Source: Magnetospirillum sp. 15-1 (lineage in GTDB: Bacteria > Pseudomonadota > Alphaproteobacteria > Rhodospirillales > Magnetospirillaceae). Taken from it: a stretch of 64,000 nt of DNA. The stretch is taken from positions 1 to 64,000 of the forward strand of contig NZ_FXXN01000016.1 in assembly GCF_900184795.1 (NCBI RefSeq), read 5' to 3'. Every line of letters starts with the position of its first letter. Within the stretch, counting starts at the first letter, position 1. The notes under the pieces are model-generated. The model ran no database searches. It was given only the letters and a program-made list of their open reading frames with translations, and was not told where the DNA came from. The position numbers and the translations under genes were made by a program. Shown piece by piece: positions 36,101 through 44,562 of the stretch.

Positions 36101-36463
36101 ATGATGACGCCGAAGAATCTTTTCGAGCGCCGCAAGCGGCGCGCCCGCCAGAGCATCAAGCAGAAGGGCAACGGTCGTATCCGTCTGTCCGTCTTCCGCT
36201 CCGGCAAGAATATCTACGTCCAGGTGATCGACGACCTCAATGGCGTCACCCTGGCCGCCGCCTCGACGCTCGACAAGGAGCTGAAGGGCAATTTGAAGAC
36301 CGGCGCCGACAAGGGGGCTGCGGCCGCCGTCGGCAAGCTGATCGCCGAGCGGGCCAAGGCGGCCGGCATCACCGAGGTGGTGTTCGACCGCGGCGGCTAC
36401 ATGTTCCACGGCCGGGTCAAGGCCCTGGCCGATGCGGCCCGCGAAGGCGGCCTGTCTTTCTGA
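36101..36463 (+). CDS. rplR: 50S ribosomal protein L18
   Basis: The 120-residue L18 binds 5S rRNA with L5. It has the basic N-terminus ([39 protein letters not shown]) and the conserved end [26 protein letters not shown]. It is 12 bases before rpsE. Confidence 0.97.
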   Translation: MMTPKNLFERRKRRARQSIKQKGNGRIRLSVFRSGKNIYVQVIDDLNGVTLAAASTLDKELKGNLKTGADKGAAAAVGKLIAERAKAAGITEVVFDRGGYMFHGRVKALADAAREGGLSF

Positions 36464-36475
36464 GGATGATGAGCA

Positions 36476-37108
36476 ATGGCACGTACTCCCTCTTCTGATC
36501 GTCCCGAGCGCGGCCGCGGCGGTGAACGCGGCGATCGGCCCAACCGTGGTCGCGGCGGCGCCGAACAGACCCCGCGTGAGCGCGAGGAATCTGAATTCGT
36601 CGACAAGCTGGTTCACATCAACCGCGTCGCCAAGGTGGTGAAGGGTGGCCGTCGCTTCGCCTTCGCCGCTCTGGTCGTGGTGGGTGATGCCAAGGGCCGC
36701 GTCGGCTGCGGCTCGGGCAAGGCCCGCGAGGTTCCGGAAGCCATCCGCAAGGCCACTGAACAGGCCAAGCGCAACATGATCAAGATCGCACTGCGCGAGG
36801 GTCGCACCCTGCATCATGACGCCTTCGGCCACTTCGGTGCCGGCCGCGTCATCCTGCGGGCCGCCCCGGCCGGTACCGGCATCATCGCCGGCGGCCCGAT
36901 GCGCGCCGTGTTCGAGACCATGGGTGTCCAGGACGTCGTGGCCAAGTGCCTCGGCACCTCCAACCCGCACAACATGATCAAGGCGACCTTCGACGCCCTG
37001 ATCAACCTGGCTTCTCCCCGCCATGTTGCCGCCAAGCGCGGCAAGAAGGTGGGCGAGATCATCGGTCGTCGCGACGGTGCCGCCGCCGCGGCCGCCGCCG
37101 GCGCTTGA
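36476..37108 (+). CDS. rpsE: 30S ribosomal protein S5
   Basis: The 210-residue S5 controls decoding accuracy. It carries an Arg/Gly-rich N-terminal extension of about 40 residues ([20 protein letters not shown]), seen in other alphaproteobacteria, before the double-stranded-RNA-binding fold ([23 protein letters not shown]) and the [15 protein letters not shown] segment. Confidence 0.97.
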   Translation: MARTPSSDRPERGRGGERGDRPNRGRGGAEQTPREREESEFVDKLVHINRVAKVVKGGRRFAFAALVVVGDAKGRVGCGSGKAREVPEAIRKATEQAKRNMIKIALREGRTLHHDAFGHFGAGRVILRAAPAGTGIIAGGPMRAVFETMGVQDVVAKCLGTSNPHNMIKATFDALINLASPRHVAAKRGKKVGEIIGRRDGAAAAAAAGA

Positions 37109-37125
37109 TCGGGAGGACATTGAAT

Positions 37126-37329
37126 ATGGCCGCCAAGCAGAAGACCGCCGCCAAGTCGACCGTCAAGGTCACTCAGATCGGCAGCCCGATCGGCCGTCCG
37201 GCCGACCAGGGTGCCACTCTGATCGGCCTGGGCCTGGGCAAGATGCATCGCACCCGTGAGCTGGAGGATACTCCGGCGGTGCGCGGCATGATCACCAAGG
37301 TCCGCCACCTGGTGCGCGTGGAAGAATAG
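37126..37329 (+). CDS. rpmD: 50S ribosomal protein L30
   Basis: The 67-residue L30 starts at ATG 37126 behind GGGAGG. After a Lys-rich 12-residue tail it reads [57 protein letters not shown], the whole fold. An upstream in-frame start at 36946 lies inside rpsE and is not plausible. Confidence 0.96.
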   Translation: MAAKQKTAAKSTVKVTQIGSPIGRPADQGATLIGLGLGKMHRTRELEDTPAVRGMITKVRHLVRVEE

Positions 37330-37339
37330 AACATCCGGA

Positions 37340-37363
37340 GGCCGGAGCTTGAAAGCTCCGGCC
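37340..37363 (+). promoter_or_regulatory. Intercistronic hairpin between rpmD and rplO
   Basis: A perfect 11-bp stem pairs GGCCGGAGCTT with AAGCTCCGGCC around two bases. No U-tract follows, so it is not a terminator. It may be an RNA processing site or a protein target. Confidence 0.55.
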
Positions 37364-37386
37364 GACCGTGACGAGGACGAAAAGAA

Positions 37387-37866
37387 ATGAAGCTCAACGA
37401 ACTTCGCGACAACGAGGGCGCGCGCTATCAGTCGAAGCGCCTCGGCCGTGGCATCGGCTCCGGCAAGGGCAAGACTTCGGGCAAGGGCGTGAAGGGTCAG
37501 ACCTCGCGCACCGGCGTGGCGATCAACGGCTTCGAAGGCGGTCAGATGCCCATCTACCGTCGTCTGCCCAAGCGCGGGTTCCACAACCCGAACGCCAAGC
37601 ACTTCGCCGTGATCAATCTCGGCCGCCTGCAGAAGGCGATCGACGAGAAGCGCATCGATGCCAAGAAGCCCATCAACGCCGAGGCCCTGGCGGCCGCCGG
37701 TCTGATCGGCAAGGTCCTGGACGGCGTTCGCCTGCTGGGTCATGGCGAGATCAAGGCCAAGGTCACCATCGAAGTGACCGGCGCCTCGGCCGCGGCCATC
37801 GCCGCCGTCGAGAAGGCCGGCGGTTCGGTAACCGTGGCTGCGCCCAAGGCTTCCGCCGAAGGCTGA
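37387..37866 (+). CDS. rplO: 50S ribosomal protein L15
   Basis: The 159-residue L15 ([38 protein letters not shown]) organises 23S rRNA. The basic Gly-rich N-terminus, [18 protein letters not shown] and the globular end with [16 protein letters not shown] are typical. Confidence 0.97.
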   Translation: MKLNELRDNEGARYQSKRLGRGIGSGKGKTSGKGVKGQTSRTGVAINGFEGGQMPIYRRLPKRGFHNPNAKHFAVINLGRLQKAIDEKRIDAKKPINAEALAAAGLIGKVLDGVRLLGHGEIKAKVTIEVTGASAAAIAAVEKAGGSVTVAAPKASAEG

Positions 37867-37916
37867 AGCGGTGGGGGGCCGCAAGGCTCCTTCAACCCTT
37901 CACGCGTCGAATCCCA

Positions 37917-37940
37917 GACCCGGGTCGGTTGACCCGGGTC
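37917..37940 (+). promoter_or_regulatory. Hairpin between rplO and secY
   Basis: GACCCGGGTC occurs twice, separated by ggtt. Each copy is its own reverse complement, so the pair forms one hairpin or two small ones. A second small hairpin (GCCCTG-gaa-CAGGGC) follows at 37976-37990. The 158-base gap has no clear promoter. Confidence 0.5.
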
Positions 37941-38024
37941 AAGGGCTGGATCAAGGATTTGTGGTGCGGTGCCATGCCCTGGAACAGGGCGTCCCGCCCC
38001 CGCCACCGAACCCCGGAGTAAGGC

Positions 38025-39368
38025 ATGGCCTCCGCTGCCGAGCAGCTCGCCGCGAATCTGAACTTTGGCGTTCTCGCCAAGGCCACCGATCTCAAGAAGC
38101 GCATCTGGTTCACCCTGTGGGCGCTGGTCGTCTACCGTCTGGGCACCTGGATCCCCATGCCGGGTGTCGATCCGCATGTGCTCGGCGATCTGTTCAAGCA
38201 GTCGGGTGGCGGCATGCTCGGCATGTTCGACATGCTGGCCGGCGGTGCGCTGCACCGTATGACCATCTTCGCGCTGAACATCATGCCGTACATCTCGGCC
38301 TCCATCATCCTCCAGCTGATGACCACGGTCATCCCGTCGCTGGAAGCGGTGAAGAAGGAAGGCGAGGCCGGCCGCAAGAAGATCAACCAGTACACCCGCT
38401 ATCTCACCGTGGTCATCGCGGTGATGCAGGCCTACGGCATCGCCGTCGGTCTCGAGGGCATGACCAGCTCGCGCGGCAGCGCGGTAATGATGGATAGCCA
38501 TCTGCTGTTCCGCTTCTCGACCGTCGTGACGCTGACCGGCGGCACCTTGTTCCTGATGTGGCTGGGCGAGCAGATCACCGCGCGCGGCATCGGCCAGGGC
38601 ACCTCGCTGATCATCATGGCCGGCATCGTGGCCGAACTGCCCGCCGCCATCAGCAACACCCTGGAGCTGGGCCGCACCGGCGCGCTTCCCGTGCTGGTGA
38701 TCATCGGCATCCTGATCATGAGCGTGGCGGTCATCGCCTTCATCGTCTTCATGGAGCGCGCCCAGCGCCGGATCATCGTCCAGTATCCGAAGCGCCAGGT
38801 GGGCAACAAGATGTTCGGCGGCGAGTCCTCGCACCTGCCGCTCAAGGTCAACACCTCGGGCGTGATTCCGCCGATCTTCGCCAGCTCGATCCTGCTGATG
38901 CCGGTGACCATCGCCCAGTTCGCGGCGGCCGGCGGGCCGGAGTGGCTGACCACCTTCACCGCCCTGATGGGCCGTGGGCAGCCAGCTTACATCGTGCTGT
39001 ATCTCAGCCTGATCGTCTTCTTCTCGTTCTTCTACACCGCCGTGGTCTTCAACCCGGTGGATACCGCCGAGAATCTGAAGAAGTATGGCGGCTTCGTGCC
39101 GGGCATCCGTCCGGGCAAGAACACCTCCGATTATCTCGACTACGTTCTGACCCGGTTGACCGTGGTGGGCGCGGCCTATCTGTCGGCTCTGTCCATCCTG
39201 CCGGAACTGCTGATCAGCAAGTTCTCGGTGCCGTTCTACTTCGGCGGCACCTCGCTGCTGATCGTGGTGTCGGTGACCATGGATACCGTGGCTCAGGTCC
39301 AGTCGCATCTGCTTGCGCACCAGTACGAGGGACTCATCAAGAAGTCCCGGCTGCGCGGGCGGCGTTAA
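38025..39368 (+). CDS. secY: Protein translocase subunit SecY
   Basis: SecY is the channel of the Sec translocon in the inner membrane. The 447-residue protein has ten membrane helices, the plug region after PMPGVDPHVLGDLF, the conserved NIMPYISASIILQLM helix and the cytosolic loop with ERAQRRIIVQYPKRQVG used by SecA and ribosomes. It has its usual place after rplO. Confidence 0.98.
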   Translation: MASAAEQLAANLNFGVLAKATDLKKRIWFTLWALVVYRLGTWIPMPGVDPHVLGDLFKQSGGGMLGMFDMLAGGALHRMTIFALNIMPYISASIILQLMTTVIPSLEAVKKEGEAGRKKINQYTRYLTVVIAVMQAYGIAVGLEGMTSSRGSAVMMDSHLLFRFSTVVTLTGGTLFLMWLGEQITARGIGQGTSLIIMAGIVAELPAAISNTLELGRTGALPVLVIIGILIMSVAVIAFIVFMERAQRRIIVQYPKRQVGNKMFGGESSHLPLKVNTSGVIPPIFASSILLMPVTIAQFAAAGGPEWLTTFTALMGRGQPAYIVLYLSLIVFFSFFYTAVVFNPVDTAENLKKYGGFVPGIRPGKNTSDYLDYVLTRLTVVGAAYLSALSILPELLISKFSVPFYFGGTSLLIVVSVTMDTVAQVQSHLLAHQYEGLIKKSRLRGRR

Positions 39369-39392
39369 CTGCCAAGAATGAGGGGACATCCG

Positions 39393-40046
39393 ATGAATCT
39401 CGTTTTGTTGGGCCCGCCGGGCGGCGGCAAGGGAACCCAGGCCAAGCGTCTTCAGGACAAGTACGGCCTGGTCCAGCTCTCCACCGGCGACATGCTGCGC
39501 GCCGCCGTGGCCTCCGGCTCGGAAGTGGGCAAGAAGGCCAAGGCCGTGATGGATGCCGGCCAGCTGGTGTCCGACGAGATCGTCATCGCCATCATCGATG
39601 AGCGCCTGGACCAGCCTGACGTGGCCAAGGGCGCCATCTTCGACGGTTTCCCCCGTACCGTGGCGCAGGCCGAGGCTCTGGACGCCATGATGGCGAAGAA
39701 GGGCAAGAAGCTGGATTTCGCCATCGAGATCCGTGTTCCCGACGCCTATATCGTCGAGCGGATCACCGGCCGCTATACCTGCGCCAAGTGCGGCGCCGGC
39801 TATCACGACAAGTTTCAGCTGCCCAAGGTCGCCGGCAAGTGCGATTCTTGTGGCGGCACCGAGTTCGCTCGCCGTCCGGACGACAATGTCGACACCGTGA
39901 CCAAGCGTCTCGACGCCTACCACGCCCAGACCGCTCCGCTGCTGCCCTATTACGACAAGAAGGGCTCTTTGAAGCTGGTTGACGGCACCCAGGACATTGC
40001 CGACGTGACCAAGGCCCTCGAAGGGATTCTGGACGCGGCGAAGTAA
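39393..40046 (+). CDS. adk: Adenylate kinase with a four-cysteine lid
   Basis: Adk interconverts ATP, AMP and two ADP. The 217-residue enzyme has the P loop GPPGGGKGTQ (residues 7-16), the AMP site TGDMLRAAV, DGFPRT and the long lid. The lid carries CAKC...CDSC, a zinc-binding set present in some alphaproteobacteria and Gram-positive bacteria and absent in Escherichia coli Adk. ATG 39393 has GAGGGG upstream. It is the last gene of the secY unit; rpsM has its own promoter. Confidence 0.97.
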   Translation: MNLVLLGPPGGGKGTQAKRLQDKYGLVQLSTGDMLRAAVASGSEVGKKAKAVMDAGQLVSDEIVIAIIDERLDQPDVAKGAIFDGFPRTVAQAEALDAMMAKKGKKLDFAIEIRVPDAYIVERITGRYTCAKCGAGYHDKFQLPKVAGKCDSCGGTEFARRPDDNVDTVTKRLDAYHAQTAPLLPYYDKKGSLKLVDGTQDIADVTKALEGILDAAK

Positions 40047-40055
40047 TGTGTTTCC

Positions 40056-40097
40056 ATAGGGCGAGACGGTTGACTCTTGATCGAATCGCCCTATAAT
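40056..40097 (+). promoter_or_regulatory. Promoter of rpsM-rpsK-rpoA with an overlapping inverted repeat
   Basis: TTGACT (40070-40075) and a perfect TATAAT (40092-40097) have a 16-base spacer, 112 bases before rpsM. A perfect 9-bp inverted repeat, ATAGGGCGA (40056-40064) and TCGCCCTAT (40086-40094), encloses the -35 box and overlaps the -10 box. It could be an operator or the adk transcript end. Confidence 0.75.
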
Positions 40098-40208
40098 CCC
40101 GCACCTTCGGTTTCCCCCGTCATGGGCGAGGCCAGGGGCGCGTTTTTGGTTAACGGCTCCGGGTCATCTCGTGGCGCGGTCTTTTATCTAGTGAAGGAGT
40201 AACCAGCT

Positions 40209-40586
40209 TTGGCTCGTATCGCTGGCGTCAATATTCCGACGAATAAGCGCGTTCTGATCGCGCTGACCTACATTCATGGCATCGGTCGCGCCAAGGCGGC
40301 GGAGATCACCACCTCGCTGGGCATCCCCGCCGAGCGTCGTGTCAATCAGCTGACCGACGACGAAGTGCTCAAGATTCGTGAGCTCATCGATCGCGACTTC
40401 CAGGTCGAAGGCGACCTGCGTCGTTCGGTGGCCATGAACATCAAGCGTCTGATGGATCTGGGCTGCTATCGCGGCCTGCGCCATCGCCGTGGCCTGCCGG
40501 TCCACGGTCAGCGGACCCACACGAATGCCCGTACCCGCAAGGGTCCGGCCAAGCCGATTGCCGGCAAGAAGAAAGTTACCAAGTAA
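40209..40586 (+). CDS. rpsM: 30S ribosomal protein S13
   Basis: The 125-residue S13 binds the 30S head and contacts L5 and P-site tRNA. It begins at TTG 40209 with GAAGGAG 9 bases upstream, reading (M)[25 protein letters not shown], so a rare start codon must be used. The C-terminus has [25 protein letters not shown]. rpmJ, often just before rpsM in other phyla, is missing. Confidence 0.97.
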   Translation: MARIAGVNIPTNKRVLIALTYIHGIGRAKAAEITTSLGIPAERRVNQLTDDEVLKIRELIDRDFQVEGDLRRSVAMNIKRLMDLGCYRGLRHRRGLPVHGQRTHTNARTRKGPAKPIAGKKKVTK

Positions 40587-40598
40587 GGAACACCTCCG

Positions 40599-40994
40599 AT
40601 GGCTAAGCCCGCTGCTGCCGCGCGTCCCCGTCGCCGCGAGCGCAAGAACATCACCTCGGGCGTGGCGCATGTGAATGCCACGTTCAACAACACCATGATC
40701 ACCATCACCGATGCCCAGGGCAATACCATCTCCTGGTCGTCGGCCGGCATGCAGGGCTTCAAGGGCTCGCGCAAGTCGACCCCGTATGCCGCCCAGGTGG
40801 CTGCCGAAGACGCGGGCCGCAAGGCGTCCGAGCACGGCATGCGCACCCTGGAGGTCGAGGTGAAGGGTCCGGGTGCTGGCCGCGAATCGGCTCTGCGCGC
40901 TCTGCAGGCCGTGGGCTTCCAGATCACTTCGATCCGCGACGTCACGCCGATCCCGCACAACGGGTGCCGGCCGCGCAAGCGCCGTCGCGTCTGA
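40599..40994 (+). CDS. rpsK: 30S ribosomal protein S11
   Basis: The 131-residue S11 lies in the 30S platform. It contains [33 protein letters not shown] and ends [18 protein letters not shown]. It follows rpsM by 12 bases. Confidence 0.97.
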   Translation: MAKPAAAARPRRRERKNITSGVAHVNATFNNTMITITDAQGNTISWSSAGMQGFKGSRKSTPYAAQVAAEDAGRKASEHGMRTLEVEVKGPGAGRESALRALQAVGFQITSIRDVTPIPHNGCRPRKRRRV

Positions 40995-41015
40995 TCGGGT
41001 TTCCTTGGAATGGGA

Positions 41016-41052
41016 TGCCGCCGGCTTCCTCGTATGAGGAGGTTCGGCGGCA
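41016..41052 (+). promoter_or_regulatory. Hairpin between rpsK and rpoA
   Basis: TGCCGCCG pairs with CGGCGGCA, an internal bulge follows, and TCCTC pairs with GAGGA around a 4-base loop. The hairpin is strong, but no U-tract follows directly. In this position it may modulate rpoA relative to ribosomal protein synthesis. Confidence 0.5.
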
Positions 41053-41094
41053 CGCCCGTTTCCGTTTTCCTTTGTTCAGCATGAGGTCACGCTC

Positions 41095-42111
41095 GTGATT
41101 CAGAAGAACTGGCAGGAACTGATTAAGCCCAACAAGCTCCATGTGGAGCCTGGGGCCGATGCCCAGCGCACCGCCACCGTGGTCGCCGAACCGCTGGAAC
41201 GCGGCTTCGGTATGACTCTCGGCAATTCCCTGCGCCGTGTGCTGCTGTCGTCGCTGCAGGGCGCCGCCGTCACCGCCATCCAGATTGACGGAGTTCTGCA
41301 TGAATTCTCGTCGATCCCCGGCGTGCGCGAGGACGTCACCGACATCATCCTCAATATCAAGACCCTCGGCCTGCGCATGCATGGCGAAGGGCCCAAGCGG
41401 ATGCACCTGCGGGCCGTCGGCCCCGGCGAAGTCACCGCCGGCCTGATCGAAGTCGGTCACGATATCGAGATCATGGACCCCGAACTGGTGCTGTGCACCC
41501 TGGACGAGGGCGCCAAGCTGAACATCGAGTTCACGGTCGAGACCGGCAAGGGTTATGTCCCCGCCTCGCAGAACCGTCCCGAGGATTCGCCGATCGGTCT
41601 CATTCCGATCGACGCCATCTTCTCGCCGGTGCGCAAGGTCGCCTACAAGGTGGAAAACACCCGCGTGGGCCAGGTCACCGACTACGACAAGCTGTCCATG
41701 ACCGTCGAGACCAACGGCGCGGTCACTCCGGATGACGCCGTGGCCCTGGCCGCCCGCATCCTGCAGGATCAGCTGCAGCTGTTCATCAACTTCGAGGAGC
41801 CCACCGCGGTCGTCGAGGAAGAGAAGAAGGACGAACTGCCCTTCAATAAGAACCTGCTGCGCAAGGTCGACGAGCTGGAGCTTTCGGTCCGCTCGGCCAA
41901 CTGCCTGAAGAACGACAACATCATCTACATCGGCGACCTGGTCCAGAAGACCGAGGCCGAGATGCTGCGTACTCCCAATTTCGGTCGCAAGTCGCTGAAC
42001 GAGATCAAGGAAGTGCTGGCTCAGATGGGTCTGCATCTGGGCATGGAAATTGCCAATTGGCCGCCCGAGAATATCGAAGAGCTGGCCAAGAAGCTGGAAG
42101 AGCCCTACTGA
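41095..42111 (+). CDS. rpoA: RNA polymerase alpha subunit
   Basis: The 338-residue alpha subunit assembles RNA polymerase and binds UP elements and activators. It begins at GTG 41095 ((M)[18 protein letters not shown]). The N-terminal domain (about 10-235) includes [24 protein letters not shown]. The C-terminal domain (about 250-325) includes [46 protein letters not shown] with the DNA-contacting Arg. Confidence 0.98.
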   Translation: MIQKNWQELIKPNKLHVEPGADAQRTATVVAEPLERGFGMTLGNSLRRVLLSSLQGAAVTAIQIDGVLHEFSSIPGVREDVTDIILNIKTLGLRMHGEGPKRMHLRAVGPGEVTAGLIEVGHDIEIMDPELVLCTLDEGAKLNIEFTVETGKGYVPASQNRPEDSPIGLIPIDAIFSPVRKVAYKVENTRVGQVTDYDKLSMTVETNGAVTPDDAVALAARILQDQLQLFINFEEPTAVVEEEKKDELPFNKNLLRKVDELELSVRSANCLKNDNIIYIGDLVQKTEAEMLRTPNFGRKSLNEIKEVLAQMGLHLGMEIANWPPENIEELAKKLEEPY

Positions 42112-42120
42112 CTTGTTTCC

Positions 42121-42172
42121 GGCGCGACATTGACCGCCCCACCAGCCCCAATGTCGCGCCGTAAGCTTTTTT
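42121..42172 (+). terminator. Terminator-like hairpin between rpoA and rplQ
   Basis: GGCGCGACATTG pairs perfectly with CAATGTCGCGCC over 12 bp around a 16-base loop. The stem is followed by gtaagcttttttg. It is as good as the terminator after rplQ, yet it lies inside the usual rpoA-rplQ operon. It implies attenuation or a separate rplQ promoter in the next 90 bases. Confidence 0.8.
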
Positions 42173-42272
42173 GAGGACCAGTCCGGTCCACCCGCTCGTT
42201 CTCCCATGATGGTGGCGATGCGGTACGACAATCGGTCTCGCCCGGCGAGGCCAAGCGACGAGGAGAGTTGTT

Positions 42273-42695
42273 ATGCGTCATGGTATGTCCGGCCGTAAGC
42301 TGAACCGCGACAAGTCGGCCCGTAAGGCCCTGTTCGTCAGCTTGTCCAATGCGCTGTTGAAGCACGAGCAGATCAAGACCACCCTGCCCAAGGCCAAGGA
42401 CCTGCGTCCGGTGGTCGAGAAGCTGATCACGCTGGGCAAGCGCGGCGACCTGCACGCCCGCCGCCAGGCCTATGCCTTCCTGCGCGACGACAAGGTGGTC
42501 GCCAAGCTGTTCGCCGTGATCGGCGAGCGCTACAAGACCCGCAACGGCGGCTATTGCCGCGTGCTGAAGGCCGGCTTCCGCTACGGCGATTGCGCCCCCA
42601 TGGCCATCATCGAGCTGGTTGATCGCGACCCCACCGCCAAGGGCACCGACTCCGGTCCGACCGCCGACAAGAAGGCCGATGCCGACGAAGAGTAA
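42273..42695 (+). CDS. rplQ: 50S ribosomal protein L17
   Basis: The 140-residue L17 ([54 protein letters not shown]) is canonical to about residue 118. A short acidic tail ([16 protein letters not shown]) follows, common in alphaproteobacteria. GAGGAGAG precedes the start. It ends the ribosomal cluster before a strong terminator. Confidence 0.97.
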   Translation: MRHGMSGRKLNRDKSARKALFVSLSNALLKHEQIKTTLPKAKDLRPVVEKLITLGKRGDLHARRQAYAFLRDDKVVAKLFAVIGERYKTRNGGYCRVLKAGFRYGDCAPMAIIELVDRDPTAKGTDSGPTADKKADADEE

Positions 42696-42724
42696 ATCTC
42701 TTCCGGTATCCGGGAACTGACGAA

Positions 42725-42758
42725 GGGGCCGTCCCGCGAGGGGCGGCCCCTTTCGTTT
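42725..42758 (+). terminator. Terminator after rplQ
   Basis: GGGGCCGTCCC pairs with GGGGCGGCCCC (one T-G pair) around gcga, followed by tttcgttt. It closes the ribosomal protein cluster. Confidence 0.85.
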
Positions 42759-42763
42759 CGGCG

Positions 42764-42826
42764 GCCGGCTTTTCCGTGACAGATGCCGGCCCTTCCGTGA
42801 CAGATGCCGGCCCTTCCGTGACAGAT
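42764..42826. repeat. Three tandem copies of a 21-bp unit
   Basis: The unit GCCGGCCCTTCCGTGACAGA plus T is repeated three times head to tail (42764, 42785, 42806). The first copy differs at two bases (TT for CC). There are no spacers, so it is not a CRISPR. It lies about 75 bases before the methyltransferase gene and could be a regulator binding array or a slippage-prone minisatellite. Confidence 0.85.
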
Positions 42827-42899
42827 GATCGTGGTTGAAGGGCCAGGAAATGATATCTGTATCGGGAACGATTTTGCCCGTCGGGTGCTGGAGGACGAA

Positions 42900-43832
42900 A
42901 TGGCCGTTGTGATGGGTATGCCACCTGCCGACCGCGAGGCGATTTTCAATCGGGTCCTGGAATTGACGCGGGGCGGAGCCCATCAGGAGGTGGTGGACCT
43001 GTGCAGCGGTCTCCAGGACACCATTGCCGCCGATGCCGGCATCCTGTCCCTCTGGGGCATGGCGTGCTTTCACCTTGAGCGCATTGGGGCGGCGGCCGAG
43101 CTGTTTCGGAGGGCGCTGGACGCCGCGCCGGAGGACCGCCAGATCCGCCACAACCTGTCCGTCGCGCTGGTCCGCAGCGGCCGGGCGGAAGAGGCGGTGG
43201 CCATGTTCGCTACCCGCGCGGCCCCCTGGGACGGCAGGGCGGAGGACAGCCTGCCGGTCCCAACATTGGATGCCATTTCCGAGGACTACGACGGCAACCC
43301 CCTGCATCAGTATTTCAGCCAGCGTCTGCTGAGCCTTTATCAGGGGGCTTTTCCGGGCCGTCGCTTGCGCCGCGTGCTGGAACTCGGCGTCGGAACCGGC
43401 CTGCTGGGGACCCGGCTGCCCGCCTCCGCCACCACGGTGACCGGCATCGAACTGTCGCCGGCCATGATCGCCAAGGCGCGGGAGCGCAAGATTTACGATC
43501 AGCTGGTCGAAGGCCGTCTTCCCGGCGTCCTGGAGACGCTGGACGGACCGTTCGAATCCATCCTGTCATCCTGCGTGATGTGTTACTTCGCCGATCTGGA
43601 GCCGTTCTTCCGTCATGCGGCCAGGCTTCTGACCGCCGACGGTGCCTTCCTCTTCTCGGTCGACCCCCTGGACGACGCGGGCGAGATCGGGGTTACCGGC
43701 CCGGGGGAATACGCCCACAGCCGGCCCTATCTGCGACGGGTGGCGGAGGCCAGCGGCTTTCGCACGGTGGCCATGGAAATCGATGTGCACCGGGGAGCCC
43801 CCGGCTTCTGGTGCGCCTTCAAGAAGGGCTGA
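42900..43832 (+). CDS. TPR-containing SAM-dependent methyltransferase
   Basis: The 310-residue protein has an N-terminal helical repeat part (about 10-110, ILSLWGMACFHLERIGAAAELFRRALDAAPEDRQIRHNLSVALVRSGRAEEAVAMF) and a class I methyltransferase. The latter shows motif I RVLELGVGTGLLG, motif II VTGIELSPAMIAKARERK and a post-I SCVMCYFADLEPFFRHAARLL. Such fusions often modify proteins or small molecules; the substrate is unknown. I chose ATG 42900 because GGAGG lies 5 bases upstream; ATG 42825 overlaps the tandem repeat. It converges with the ATP12-family gene. Confidence 0.8.
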   Translation: MAVVMGMPPADREAIFNRVLELTRGGAHQEVVDLCSGLQDTIAADAGILSLWGMACFHLERIGAAAELFRRALDAAPEDRQIRHNLSVALVRSGRAEEAVAMFATRAAPWDGRAEDSLPVPTLDAISEDYDGNPLHQYFSQRLLSLYQGAFPGRRLRRVLELGVGTGLLGTRLPASATTVTGIELSPAMIAKARERKIYDQLVEGRLPGVLETLDGPFESILSSCVMCYFADLEPFFRHAARLLTADGAFLFSVDPLDDAGEIGVTGPGEYAHSRPYLRRVAEASGFRTVAMEIDVHRGAPGFWCAFKKG

Positions 43833-44529
43833 GCAGCCCCAGGAAGCGGGCCGCCGCCTCTATATCGCCCCTGAGCTCGGCGCGGCGGTCGGCGGCTTCC
43901 CAATCCTCGCCCCACAGCTCGATCTGGTAGGTCTCGTCGGTCTGGGAGGCCTGGAACGCCGCTTCGGCGTCCAGGCGGCCCTCGGCCAGGGCAAGGCCCA
44001 AAATCAACGAGCCCATGGCGGCGGTGGCCGACTGAATGGCGGTCAGCCGCCAGTCGTCGTAGGACTCCACATGGCGCCGCAGGGCGGCCAGCGCCCCGGC
44101 GGGCTGGGCCACGGCGGTCAGGCCGGTGGTGGTGACCAGCGGCGCGTCCAGGGTCTGGGCGGCCCAATCCAGCAAAGGCTGCCAGGCGGCGGTCTGGCGT
44201 GCCGCCAGATCGGCCGGAATCTCGGCGCGATAGCACAGCAGATCAGTGCCGGCATAGTTCATCAACTGCTCGGTGATGTGGGGGCGCTCGGGGCCGACCC
44301 GGTCGAGCGCGGTGCTGGCCAACTGGGTCATGGGCATGGAGGAGGGCAGAACCTGCTCGCCCTGGCTGCGCCATTCCTCGGCGATGGCCTCGGCCAGCGT
44401 CCGGGAGGTGACGGCAAGAGCGCGGGCACCGGGGGTCTTGATGGCCTTGCCGTCCAACAGGATGGAGAACCCATGGTCGCCGGCCTGGGTGGCGGCATCC
44501 TTGTAGAAACGCTTGATGGACTTGAGCAC
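43819..44529 (-). CDS. ATP12-family F1-ATPase assembly chaperone
   Basis: The 236-residue protein is like mitochondrial Atp12, which protects free alpha subunits during F1-ATPase assembly. Conserved parts are KSIKRFYKDAATQ, GFSILLDGKAIKTPGARALAVTSRTLAEAIAEEW, SSMPMTQLASTALDRV, TDLLCYRA and the C-terminal LALAEGRLDAEAAFQASQTDETYQIELWGED. It is typical of alphaproteobacteria. It is last in the run rluC-like, HAD, AsmA, ATP12, a gene order seen in related species. It overlaps the methyltransferase gene end by 14 bases. Confidence 0.9.
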   Translation of the reverse strand: MLKSIKRFYKDAATQAGDHGFSILLDGKAIKTPGARALAVTSRTLAEAIAEEWRSQGEQVLPSSMPMTQLASTALDRVGPERPHITEQLMNYAGTDLLCYRAEIPADLAARQTAAWQPLLDWAAQTLDAPLVTTTGLTAVAQPAGALAALRRHVESYDDWRLTAIQSATAAMGSLILGLALAEGRLDAEAAFQASQTDETYQIELWGEDWEAADRRAELRGDIEAAARFLGLLSPS

Positions 44530-44562
44530 GGGAACGAAGCCTTCACGAAACGGGAGTGTTGT

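Noticed and set aside
37740-39923. Minus-strand open frame of 727 codons
   Set aside because: It is antisense to secY and adk, which are unmistakable. No independent signal supports it.
42764-42826. CRISPR array
   Set aside because: The repeats are directly adjacent with no spacers and only 21 bp long. No cas genes are nearby.
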